From the NCBI GenBank assembly GCA_016801845.1, contig CM028906.1:12528501-12592500 (forward strand): a DNA stretch of 64,000 bases, written 5' to 3'. Below, piece by piece: positions 45,580-57,139 of this stretch (its first letter is position 1; each line of letters begins with the position of its first letter). This DNA comes from Polydactylus sextarius (Eukaryota > Chordata > Actinopteri > Polynemidae). The position numbers and the translations under genes were made by a program. The notes beneath the pieces are model-generated. The model did not search any database, had not been told where the DNA came from, and saw only the letters and a list, made by a program, of their open reading frames with translations.

Positions 45580-48500
45580 TGATATATTATTGGTAAATAG
45601 CCCTGTGACCAACCTGTACACTACTTTGGGACTATTTTGGACTCTGGTTATTTGATGAAAGCCCTTTTTCCAGGTTTACCCAAAAATCTTTGAATCTTGC
45701 CTGGGGTGTTTCTGTCCCTTATCCTTGGACTGGCTGGAACATTTTGTGCCCAGTGGTGCTACTTACACCTGTTACTTAGCTTGTGGCAGAAATCAGACAG
45801 CAGATAGTGTTTTAGTGCTTGTTTTGGTAGACTTACCTCTTAATATTTTTTGGTTGGTATATCCTGGCAAGTGAACCTGTTGATTTTGAGTTTCAAATTT
45901 TGAGTTTCATTTGTATAGCAAAACTAGTGGGTTGGGGTGATACCAGAGTGCGCAGTGATGCATTAGTAACAAGCCCGAATTTAAAAGAACTTTATATTTT
46001 TACTACTATATTATACTTTATATTTAACTATTGCTCAGTCTCAAGATAAACTAACACTAACAGACTTCCACAGAAATGAATCTCAAATCCTGCAAGTAAC
46101 TTGGCATTATTGTCTTTCCAATTCCTTCAGACAAAGTGTCTAACAAGTAGTATAAATGAGACTAGAGGTTGTCTGAGACATAAAATGCAATCAAACCAAA
46201 CAACCAAATAAATCTGCTCACTAGCCTGCCTTCACAACCATTTATGTTTGCATTCATGCTGTTCCAAACAATTGCATTCTCAGAGGCTTTTTGCACCATG
46301 ACATAGTTTGTATATACCCTGACACTAGCTTTTCAATTCTGTTGATTGTCTTTGGGCTTTGAAAATCTTAAAAGTGGCATTTTTTGTGAAAAACATGAAA
46401 TATCATAAACTTCTCTCTGCCATAGAGCTTATTTTCTTCAATAATCCAAAACCCAATGGAAAAATCAATGGCTTTTTGTAAGATTAAAGTCATGATTTAC
46501 AATAGAGTAATAGAATGTGTAAAGTTGCCCACCACAGTGACACTATTTATGGTACATTTCATCTAAACTCACTCCAATATCATATTTGAAACAGTACATG
46601 CAGTGACAGATATTCATGCACAGGTAGACATTTGCTGTGGGTCTAAGTCTGCTATTTTCTTGGAAGACAAGTATTTATTGTCTTTCCATGTCTTATTGCA
46701 AAGAATCAGACACTCCAAGAGCATCATTTTCCTGCAGTTGTAAAGAAAAGAATTGTAGTAGTAACTCATCTAGGCAACACGTGTGCTGTCATTGCGATCC
46801 CAAGGAAAGTCCCACATGAAGATAGGGTAAAAGAATACTAAACTCCCAAAAACCATCCATTGTAGAAAAGTGTGCAAATTTAGCATGGCAACATATTCAC
46901 TCTCATTAAAATATTTTAATCAGGAGACAAAACGAGACATTTTTTTTTTTTTTTTTTAGAGAATGAAAAAAGAGAGGAGACAAACGGAAAAAGAGACGTG
47001 AAAGTCTTTGGCAAATAGAACCTGACTCATCATATTTGAAAAGGGTGAGGCTGTGCATATACAAAACCCCCACAAGGTCTAGACACTGGTGGAGTGATGG
47101 GATAAAGAGAATGCTGAAGATCTAGTGGACACTTAAAGTGTACTGAAACAGCAACTGACAGCAGAGGAAAGAAAAAAAAAAATTAACAGTCACAGTGCAA
47201 CTGGCTAACTAAGCTTGTGCAAAATCTGACTGATTTACCATAAACATCCAGTCAGCTGACCAAACGCTGGAAAAGAGAGAGAGTGTGAGAGAGAGCTAGC
47301 CAGAGAAATGTAAATGAATATGGTATTAAGATTTGATTGAACTAAACTATGCTTCATGATTAAAACCACTACGTAAAATTAAAAAAAATCTTCAGCTTTG
47401 AACTAACCACCACTGACATAACGTCAGAGGTGTGAGCAAAAAGCAGAAAATAAGACAATACTGACTTTTAACACTGCTTAGATTTTCCCACTTAGAGTTT
47501 GCATTGTACAGGGGGAAAGGTATTTGAGATGAATGCATTTGTACTCTGGACAGACATTAAATTCTTTCTCAGTGTGAGACAGTCCTTCAAACTCCCAGCA
47601 GTGGGTAAATCTTCCATAGTCATCCACGGGCCAAAGAACATTTGAGTCTTTTGGTTCTAATCAACAGCCGTGTCAGCTCCACATGGATATATTACAGTAA
47701 TTTTACACAATAGGGTATTGAAATTACTTAAACTGTCTCTTGACTATGTGTACTGTATAGTAATTAAGGATAAAGAAGATTTCAGGTTGTTAAGTGTGTT
47801 TTTATGGATTCTGCTCTACTACACTACACCTATCACAATCCTCAAAGTTCATATTACAAGCTCCATAGCCTTTGTGAATGTCTCACGTGTCCAGGCTTCA
47901 GGTGTGATTCTATAAAAGTAGCATTTTTTGATTTACAGGGCCATTACCAAGCAATCCAGAGACACTGGTTTGGTGTCAAAAGAGCATATCATTATTCTGT
48001 TGTATGACAAAGCAGTTTGCCAAAGGGGACTGTAATTACATCGTTGTCTGCTTTTCAGTTGACTCCCGGCAAGGGAATTATTGGTAATCATCCATGTAAT
48101 GTGGTGCCACTCAGTTTTTGACAGCTGAGTGAAACCACAGCATTGTGGTTTTGTCCTTTAGATGTAAAATCAGAGTTAAAAACTCCATCTGTTCCCAAGG
48201 CTCAGTATGTTGCTTCTTACGTGTGTTTTTTACTGACACCATGTTGTTGGAAGAAAAAAAACATCACTCCATTCACACGTTTATATCATATACCGTGACA
48301 GTAGAGACATGAAAATCTAAAATGAAGAGGATAGAGAAAGAGTAAATAAAAGGACAGTTCATTCCTTTTAGAAGTGTGTCATTATGCCTGGTCAAACACT
48401 CAAAGCAAGGATAGCCCCCCATCTCCAACCAGACATCATTACTATTTAACACATCCATCTCTGCCTTCACCTTCTTCATGCTGGAGATGCCCTGTCCGCA

Positions 48501-50648
48501 TGAGTGGCTTGCCGTCTTTCTGCTGCCATTTAATCAGCATTCTTTAACCTCAAGGGACGAGGCCTTCAACTGACTCCTGCAGTGCTAGGCAGGAACACTG
48601 TGACACCAAAAAAACAGATCTCTTATCTATTGCCTTCTCTGCCTGCAATTGTCAGCAAAAAGAAAAAAAAAAAAAAAAAAAGAAAGAAAACGAAAAACAA
48701 ACTCCACTGATGCTTCCGTCTCCAAACCGGTGGTGCTGTCAGCTCCTATTTAGAATCCATGTTTATTCCCCACACTCTGGCTTTTTATTTATTTAACAGA
48801 AAAATATGCATTGGGGTGGTGACTTGCAGGAAGACATGTCAAGACACACAGCGAAACCAGCAGTGTCAGGGCAGTTAACACTTCAGTAAACAGTGCTGTT
48901 GGTAAGTGTGCTCACACAGTGATTGTGTTGCGTGTCACTGTCAACAACAAACACCTTTGCAACACCATGTATTTTGAGTCGTGATGTCTATACCTTGGAT
49001 GTACTTGAAATTTGTATTCATAGAAGCAGCTGTGGCATGTCATTAAAGAAGTGGTGTCGTTTTTCTCAGCACAAGCAAAGTCGATTCTAACACAAACAAC
49101 CCCGATCCAACGAGTCCAACTCCAACCCCACTACTTATTTATCAGAACTGGAGTTTTTTGAAAGAAGATAGGCAACGAGAGGGCATTTTGGCTGTGCATT
49201 GTTTGACTTTCAGCAGATCAAGCCTTCAGCAGAGGAGAGAGTGAGTCAGATTAATAAATAAGAATGCATAAAGGTTGAGCTGTGCTAGCGGGTCTCCCTT
49301 GGATATTGCTGAGGAGTCTGCACACCTGCCCAGACTGTCAAGCACCAGTAGGCTTTAGTGATTTGGTTTAAGGTAAATTTAGCACAGACCACTGGGGATT
49401 TTACATCCAATTCTCTTTTTTCATAATACAATAGATGTTGGAGTGAAGGGGAAAGTCAAATAAATCATCTACAGGTGGCCAGTTGGGTCCTCAGTCACTG
49501 ACTTTGACAAATTAAATAGTTAGGATTCAAAAGTTGCTCAGCTCATTTTATTAAAAGGGACTTTATAACATGAGACAGGTGGCTGATAGCGATTATATTG
49601 GTGGATTATGCTTTGGGTGAATGAAAAAAAAATTGTTGTAAAAGATGTGGTGTGTGTCAATTATGGATGATTCTGCAAAAGCCGCTTTTAAATTTAATGG
49701 CAGATATTTTGGGCAGCTACAGATCAGGGAAATATTGCAGTTGTCGAAAATAAATATGGTTTTGTTGATACTTCATTTGGAATTCACTTTGCCACTGCAT
49801 TACAATATAGCAAATCATAGCCTCAGTGACAAATATTAAGTGTAAGTCCAGTCAGTGGGTGATAAGAGGACACAAAGACACTGAGGTGATGTGAACACTC
49901 AGTTTACTTGAAGAGTCTCCACACTCATCAATTTAGGCAGTTGCCAGTGCAGAGAAGATTTAATATCCCAGACACAGAGGTTCAATTCACACTGCAGGCC
50001 TTGGCTCAATGCTTATATCTGATATTTTTGAATGACCCTTCATATCTTATTATAGAATGTGACTCGAGGAATCTCCAAATCTGTAAAGCTGACAATTACT
50101 TTTTTCTATTCCCCAATGTTGTGTTAAAAGCAACATTTTATTTTGAAATATTAACTGTAATTAAGTGCAAGTGCAACTACGAATTAAAAACACTCAAAAC
50201 TATTATTCTGTAGGTATTTTGCTTTGTTAGGTCCATGAATGTGTTTTTATACATTTAATTGTCAGGTCAAGAGTGTCAAAACAGAAATATAATTTATGCT
50301 TAAAGAAAATCTGACTTATGTTCTTACAGAAATAATGAAATATGCACTTGAACAGCCAACATGACCTCACTGTCAAGTCATGGCATCTCCCAAAAATCGT
50401 GTTAGTATGCAGCTAAGCTGCAGCAACAAATGTGTTTCACAAAAAACTAAAAATAAGTTAATTTATGTATTTGGCGAGTCAGGATGTATCAATAAAATGT
50501 TCACACAACATTTGTTTTCTAAAAAAATATTTGACCTTGTAGTAGCATATGTCTAATTTATTAATGAGGTTTAATTTATCAAAGTGGTTGAGGTGTGGGA
50601 AAGATTGTTGTTTTGTTAAATACAGAAAAAAGTACAATAATTTAAGAC

Positions 50649-50650
<2 letters not shown>
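45580..50650. other. Long non-coding stretch, no gene seen
   Basis: Mostly AT-rich, with a T run at 46940-46957 and an A run near 48663-48680. The block 47930-48170 is complex with TGTAATTACATCG and GGAATTATTGGTAATCATCC and may be regulatory. Short frames (47670-47915, 49908-50213 and others) carry no recognisable content. Confidence 0.5.
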
Positions 50651-50653
<3 letters not shown>

Positions 50654-50745
<92 letters not shown>

Positions 50746-50800
50746 GTATATATGTATATGTATATGTATATACGTGTATATATATATATATATATATATA
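50654..50800. repeat. Long compound (AT)n(GT)n(AT)n microsatellite
   Basis: About 23 AT units, about 15 TG units, then mixed TATG/TATA and a final AT run around a single CG. It is almost entirely alternating purine-pyrimidine for about 147 bases. Open frames over 110 codons on both strands cross it and consist largely of Ile-Tyr or Thr-His runs; they are artefacts. Confidence 0.95.
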
Positions 50801-50804
50801 AAGG

Positions 50805-52585
50805 ATACCATGATTCTAAACCTCATATTAACCAAAGCCAGTACAACATTGTACACTCCTGTTGATGCTGCTGCCATCAATACGTAGCATGTATTTCTGA
50901 CTTTGGTGTATTAAACCCTGAAATGTTTAAAAATGGTGGTAAAACAGTACCCAGAAGTGATGCCAAGTGGCTCCTGCCATCTGAATGTTATGAGTTGGGA
51001 ATAGGATGCACCTGCAGGTTTAACTTAAAAGTCCAGGTAATTGAAGTAATTAATTTATCTTTTTGACAATTTTGTCTTCCTGCCCATCAGCCTATCAGAT
51101 TAAATGCTATTTTCCTTCATAACTGGTGACCCTTTACACTTAAAATTGATCACCTTGGTGTCTAATGCCCTGCCCAAACCTAATATTTCAAAAATAGAGT
51201 ACATCACATTAAGTGGCTGCTAATACAATTTCAATTTCATTGGATCTTGCAGTTAATTCGTGACCTAAAATAGACAGAAATGGCTCTTTAACTGTGACTT
51301 TTTTCAGTTTTAGAACACTCATAGGCTCACTCACCATCAGTAGCTAATGTCATATAATTAGTGCAGCTGTGTTATATACATCCTTCATCTTAACTGTTAC
51401 AGAGGAAGTTTATTCACTGCACATATCAGTCTGCCTGTGTGCTATTTATTTGACCAATGGTAAGGCTGATGTGGCCCCAGAGTACTCAAGAGAGAGAGGG
51501 AGAGAGGTGCTGGCAGTGGGCAGCTGGAGGCACGTACACTCGTTAGCCCTGCTCGCTCTCCCTTTCAAATGGGGCCTTAATGATTTATAGATGTTTGCTT
51601 TAAAAAGTCATTGGCATTAATCCCATGGCTCATTAACCATTTAATTAAAATTAAATTCTGTGTTAGGACTAAAGCAGATTGAGAGTATTTCCTCCTGGTG
51701 GGAGGCTGTTGAATCACCTCATTTTCGGAAATGCTTCATGTGAGGGGGGATATGTACCAACACACAGCTGACATGTAGGAACAACTGCTAGCAAAGTCAA
51801 AAGCAGGACTGACTCCACAGAATGATCACAGCTCAGACTCAGATTTACCACCTTTTGCCACCAATGAGCCCAGCATTATTTCATATGGAATTATTGATAA
51901 GGAAATGGAGTAGGTAAAATTCATGAAGCACAAACACACAGAGCAGTTTTTTTTTTTTTTTTTTTTTTTTTTGAAAGGCAGAGGTGAGGAGTTCAACACT
52001 GCAGGAGGTGTTGTCTGTTTATCCTCATAAGCAGCAGCGCAAGTGCAAATAAGCTTCAAGTGGACATGAGGCAAGTCATGACCTGGATATAGAGTAGTAT
52101 CTTTTTCACCTGCTGGGAATTAGTTGTATAAACATGAGTGTGAACTGTGACACTGCATGCACCACCATAGTAGTGCATATTTTCATTTTACAGCCAACAA
52201 CCCAAATTTCTGACCCCGACAAAATCCCCCTGCAGTGCAGTTTTCCTGTGTTTCCTGTCAGCTGCAGCTTATTGCTCTAAATCATAGTGAGGATGCATAC
52301 TCCTATATTTTCCCAAATTAATGGAATTTACAGATGTATGTATAGTTTACACAGAAACAGTAACTGCCCATTTATACTGCCCTACAGTATAAATGGTGTT
52401 TTCTGCAAACAGTTCACCTATAAACTTACAGGGAAAACACTAGAAAAGGTTTGACAGCATAAGCATAAAATGTTAATTTTTGAGTTTTAAAGATGCTGCT
52501 ATGAGCTTTGTTACTTTTACACACAGCCTGGTTCCATTTGTAATGCTAAACTAAGCTAGCTAGGTGCTAGAATGCAAATACAAGA
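50805..52585. other. Non-coding stretch with a candidate regulatory block
   Basis: The region 51360-51740 is complex, with GGCCTTAATGATTTATAG, GGCATTAATCCC and ACCATTTAATTAAAATTAAA, and looks like a conserved enhancer. A 26-base T run lies at 51947-51972. A fragment ATGCTAAACTAAGCTAGCTA at about 52540 recalls the repeat at 60935-61075. No gene is supported. Confidence 0.45.
51947..51972. repeat. Poly-T tract
   Basis: A run of 26 T residues. Confidence 0.95.
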
Positions 52586-52593
52586 ATGGTATC

Positions 52594-53127
52594 TAGGGAT
52601 GCTCCAATCTGTTGCCAATAATTATCGGCAGGTATTCACTAAAGGTTGTTTGATCGGCACTCTCTTTATAGGCCAATCAGTACAGCCGATTAGATGATGT
52701 AAAATACCTGAAAACACCTGAAAAAAATGCATTGAAACTTAATAAATATAATGTTAAAAATATTGAATATTGAATCGTATCAAATTGTATTGTGGGGAAT
52801 TCTGAAGTACTGTAAATAATCAAATCATTGGCTTGAGAAATCGATATTGTATCAAATCTGATTTCCACCCCAATCTAAAAATTACTGTTTCTGCAGTTAT
52901 GAAATATAAAATAATGAGAATGAAACATGTTGCCTTCCAATTAAAAAAAAAATGGTTTGTAGTTGTTGTAAGTGCTTGATCATAATTTTACTTTAAATGC
53001 AATTAATTTTATATCTGTATGTGGTGCTTAGTGCTAGACACTTACATTATAAATGAAGGATTACATTCTGTGATCGGTATCAGCAGATTCTGATTTCAAT
53101 GATCAGTAATTGGTGATTGCATCCCTA
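52594..53127. mobile_element. hAT element, longer copy
   Basis: The left end TAGGGATGCTCCAATC and right end GATTGCATCCCTA are inverted repeats. Flanking octamers ATGGTATC (52586-52593) and GCGGTACC (53128-53135) match at 5 of 8 positions, all differences being transitions, which fits an old 8-bp duplication. The left ~95 bases are closely related to 23805-23900, sharing ATTCACTAAA, GTTGTTTGATCGGCACTCTC and TTTATAGGCCA. The interior is AT-rich with GAATCGTATCAAATTG and ATCGATATTGTATC and no transposase, so it is non-autonomous. Confidence 0.85.
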
Positions 53128-53134
53128 GCGGTAC

Positions 53135-54635
53135 CAGATCCTCTTGCTTACTTTAGGTAAGAAAGTTTTGATAATAATAAGAGTATCTTCCAAAATGTTA
53201 GACTATTCATTTCAAACGTTAATGACAACACTAATAATGTTTCCTAAATAATAATCTTTTGCTAATTGGTGTCACAGAAGTGCCCATTATGTAAAGCATT
53301 GGGCCGGCACTACAAAGTGATTATCATCAACAAGCTTTTACCTCAGCAGTGCATAAATTCACTGTAGTCTGCTTTCCTGTGTGTTGTGAGGAAAACATTA
53401 TCATTTGGCCTCAAAAAGAATAGTTGCTTAAGAACAATATCTTGATCGATTACTATTTCTGACTCCATGACTGTCTCGGCTACCAACAGTCACTGCAACA
53501 AGTTGCACTGGCAAGCTTTACTGCAATGGTGATACAGTATAATTAAGAGGCAACACTCCATCACTGGTCCTGAAATCTGTGTAGTACCTTAAATTGCTTT
53601 CTAAATAGGTCTATGTTACCCAATATGTGGTTTTCTCTGCGTGTTTCAACAAAGTGAAATGAACTTGGTGGGAGGATGGAAGTAAAAAAGTGCAGATTGA
53701 TCGCTGTGCTCATTGGAGTAATTCAACCCCAGTCATTTTCCTCTGCAGGTTTTTATAGCATTTAAAATAGCAACGCGGTAATGGCCCACACACAAACACA
53801 TAGACATATGCACACAGAAGTACACAGACGTAAGCACTTTGCAGGACAACATGTGGTCTAAAAGTGCTGGGAAATGAAAGAGGGTCGAAGGGATTAATTC
53901 ATGTCTCCAGAAATACTCCTTTGAAAGTGTATTTGTTTGCCACCTATGTAAGCTGAGATATAATGGTCCATTTTGGTTATCTGATCATCTCTTCCACATA
54001 TCCACTCATTTAGCAGTCAGATGTTTTCCAGGCCAAAGCAATGTGTCTGTATATTACATGTACGGTATACAGCTGAGCTTCTTACTGCCTGAGCAGTTAA
54101 GCCTATAACTCTTATCACCGGTAACCACTTGAGATATTGTTCAAAGCACAGGCCGATTTATAGGCATACTTATTCAAACTATAAAGCAAGTCAGGCACAA
54201 TGAAACATGCAGCAGCCGTGGCAGATTTCTTAGAATATAGTATACGTTTTTTTGTGCATTGCTCTCTTTTTCACATTGCTTTGGTTATTTGTTTCAAATG
54301 CATGGCATTCATTTGGCTTAAAATACATTTCTCAGTGTTACATCTTGGTCAAGACTGCTATTAAAAGTGTGAAACAGCTATTGCTTAGACAATGATATGT
54401 AAACAGTGCGGTGGTGCAGCAGTGCAGCAGTGCCAAATGAGCTAACTCTTTGTGCTGAGAACTGATGTATTTTTCTTGATGCATTTGTAAATAAGTTAAT
54501 ATATTCCCCTTGTTGAGACTTAATATAAGCTTTAAAAAGGCAGTCCTGCAATTTAATTTTGTACTTCAATATATCTGCTAGATTTAAAAGACAAATTTAA
54601 AAAATGTCAAAACCAAATCTATCACCTGAGATATC
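53135..54635. other. Non-coding stretch, nothing recognised
   Basis: AT-rich, single-copy-looking sequence. No gene or repeat family is recognised. Confidence 0.55.
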
Positions 54636-54640
54636 CTAAC

Positions 54641-54855
54641 TTCCTTCCATCTATCCATTATCGTCTATGACACAGCCTTTGACTGTCCAACATAGCATGA
54701 GGAGGGGTACACTTTAGGCTGTATATAAACAAATAAATATTCACATTCATATTAATGTCTATGAGTCAACAATGAACCTGTTCAGCACTGGACTATAAAA
54801 AGAATCTACCACTACCACCGACAGTGCAACAGTGCTAACCTAAAACTGTGCTGCC
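54641..54855 (-). mobile_element. Degraded L2/Maui-type LINE/SINE tail
   Basis: The left edge has CTTCCATCTATCCATTATCG. Inside are TATTCACATTCATATTAATG and AATGAACCT, and the right edge has CGACAGTGCAACAGTGCTAA then CTGTGCTGCC. All occur in the same order as in the better-preserved copy at 55349-55627 and in the common fish repeat. The element reads 5' to 3' on the minus strand. Confidence 0.6.
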
Positions 54856-55348
54856 AAGAACCTATCTTTTAGTCTCTGAAAGCCTTCACATACTGCCCCC
54901 AGTTTATAACTTTGTACTTTAAAGTCTTCAAGCCCATGCAGGTATAAAACTGATATCATTATTGTAAGAATGGGAAGCTGAAGTGTCTAATGAACATTTT
55001 GACCCAGATTGGTTGCCAAATAATCCAAAACATTACCTTTTATTTTTGTAGTATTCACCATATACATAGATGAATAACTTGTCTCCATACTACCATACCA
55101 CCTACTACATTTGCTTCCCTGCCTCTAAGCCACTTCATACAAACCTGAGGGGTACATGTCTTCTAACATTCAGGTAATGTCAGGCTAAGCAGCTAGCTTG
55201 GCCTGTTTTAGGAAGAGCTTTCACAATTTCCAGTCACTTTAGTCTATTACTCTTTAATACCAGTCCTGACAAAATAACTGCCTGTCCTTATCTTGTAATC
55301 CCCGTATCTCTGCTGGGGTTGAGCCTTCCAGCTCCAGTTGAGGACCCG

Positions 55349-55627
55349 TCCATCCATCCATTTTCTACCCCTTTATCCCACACTCAGTCTTGGACTGGAC
55401 CCTATCCCAGCTACTTACGGGCAAAGGCATGGTCACTAGCTTGTTGCAGGGTCACATATATAGACAGACAACAATTTACACTCAGATCTACACCTACAGG
55501 TTTTTGGTATGCGGACACAGTGAGAACATGCAAACCCCACACAAACTCCCTGTGCCTGACCCAGGAGCCAAATCCAGGACCTTCTTGCTGTGAGGCAGCA
55601 CTAACCCCGATGCCACTGTGCTGCCCC
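55349..55627 (-). mobile_element. L2/Maui-type LINE/SINE tail, well preserved
   Basis: On the minus strand it starts GGGGCAGCACAGTGGCATCG and has a tRNA-like head: GGGGTTAGTGCTGCCTCACA, then CAAGAAGGTCCTGGATTTGG (decayed B-box). It continues through GTTTGCATGTTCTCACTGTG and AGCTGGGATAGGGTCC and ends in GTAGAAAATGGATGGATGG, a classic fish LINE 3' end with ATGG repeats. Frames through it are incidental. Confidence 0.9.
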
Positions 55628-55629
55628 AG

Positions 55630-56610
55630 GTAAGGACCCTTTCTCTCAATTCCATTATCAAATATTATAAATAAAACCTTTTTTAAAAAAATACCTTTTT
55701 TTTTTATTTTCACAGTAAAATGAGATGGTTTAAACATGATATCTGTAAAGAAACAACCATTTCTATGCTGTGGTAGAAGTCAGACACAGGTAGCTTAAAG
55801 CCTGAATAAATAAAAACACCCAATCATGATTAGGGTGGTTTTTCTGATATAAACCTTTTTATTAGTCAAATCACATTAGAAAAAGATCACGACTTTCTCT
55901 CTTCTACCATATGCAACCCCATTTTCATTTCTCGTTAGACCAATCATGTGCTATTTGTTAGTTAAATATTTGCCTTTGTTTGACATGGAGGTAAAGCTTT
56001 TGAATAATGTAGATGCAAGACATATTAGCATAAGGGAATGACTAATGTAGCTGCAGGTTACTGCTGTTGATGCGGGTGTGTGCATGATGTAACACATTGC
56101 CTCAATGGATGTTGATGTATGCAAACATGGCTCAGAGTGTAAACTTTTGAAAATGGCCGCCTCACCTTGTTGTTTGGGCAGACGGTAGTGAAGCTGCCGG
56201 TGGGTTATGACTTTTTCCTGCTAATGTCTTTGCTGAAGTCTGGCTAGCAGCCAGTGGGGAGAGGCAAACTAGCAGACGGTACCACATCAATATCCCAACT
56301 AGCCACCAGAGCCAGGCTCAAACGATGGGGGACTTTAAAGGTAGCAGCTGGTGAGTTGATATGGGGCTTCCCACGTTCTGCCAAGGGGGTTTTAGATTCA
56401 TTTAAATGATAGAGATTACTTTTAAGTGCTACATGCATTAATTGATGTTGAGAGCTGGGAGATATGGAAACTAGACAATATAGGCAACCAGATATGAACA
56501 TGAATAGGTTTAACAGTTCTCTTTGTTGTCTATGACTAAACAGATGCATATTATGTCCAATGCCCCTCACAAAATAACATCTCAAGGACATTTTGTTCCA
56601 TCTATCAGTC
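55630..56610. other. Non-coding stretch, no gene seen
   Basis: AT-rich to about 56000, then a GC-richer part at 56150-56400 with GCAAACTAGCAGACGGTACC-type sequence that may be a decayed repeat. A 115-codon minus-strand frame (56244-56591) has no recognisable content. Confidence 0.45.
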
Positions 56611-56616
56611 TAAAGG

Positions 56617-57135
56617 ATGTTGAGGTATGAGCTTAGATCTTTAAGTGAAGATATTCAAAGACAGACTATTCATTTCCTAACGCTTCATTGCTCAATTTCT
56701 GAGGAGTCAGAGGGACAGTGTTTGATATACCCCCCACCCTTCCATGTTTGTATTGTGCATTTCATAAAACTCACCAGCTCTGTCTTTCACTGTCTGCCTT
56801 TCGCAGGCCTCATTGTAATTCCTCCCCAGCCTCGTTTCTATCTTCCCTCACTTAGTGGCCCAAGAGGTGCTTCCAGTTCCCTGAGGAGCCTGCTGGCTCG
56901 CGGTCAGAGGCCCTTTGAGCTGCCAAGTCAACTGAGGCCGTCGGTCCCCCTACTGTGTGTTCCTGCACGGAGGCTGCTAGGATGCTGGCACAGGACCATT
57001 GATTTACTGCCTTTGGCTAGGACACTCTCCAAGGAGCTCCCATTCTGGCTGGGATATCATTTATTTGGGACACATTTGGCAATGCCTGCAACTTGGCCCT
57101 CTTTGAAATGCATCGTCCAGAGACAAAATAAATGA
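56617..57135 (+). other. Longest open frame (172 codons); doubtful exon or conserved block
   Basis: This is the longest frame in the window. Its second half (56807-57135) is GC-rich and follows a good pyrimidine tract and acceptor, CTGTCTGCCTTTCGCAG (AG at 56805-56806). The frame ends with a stop at 57133-57135 just after GAGACAAAATAAATG. The translation is proline-, leucine- and arginine-rich (for example LPSLSGPRGASSSLRSLLAR) with no domain I know. It could be a terminal exon, but a conserved non-coding element with a chance frame is more likely. Confidence 0.2.
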
Positions 57136-57139
57136 ACGG

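Noticed and set aside
50479..50887. 112- and 133-codon frames on opposite strands
   Set aside because: Both are dominated by Ile-Tyr or Thr-His runs from the AT/GT microsatellite.
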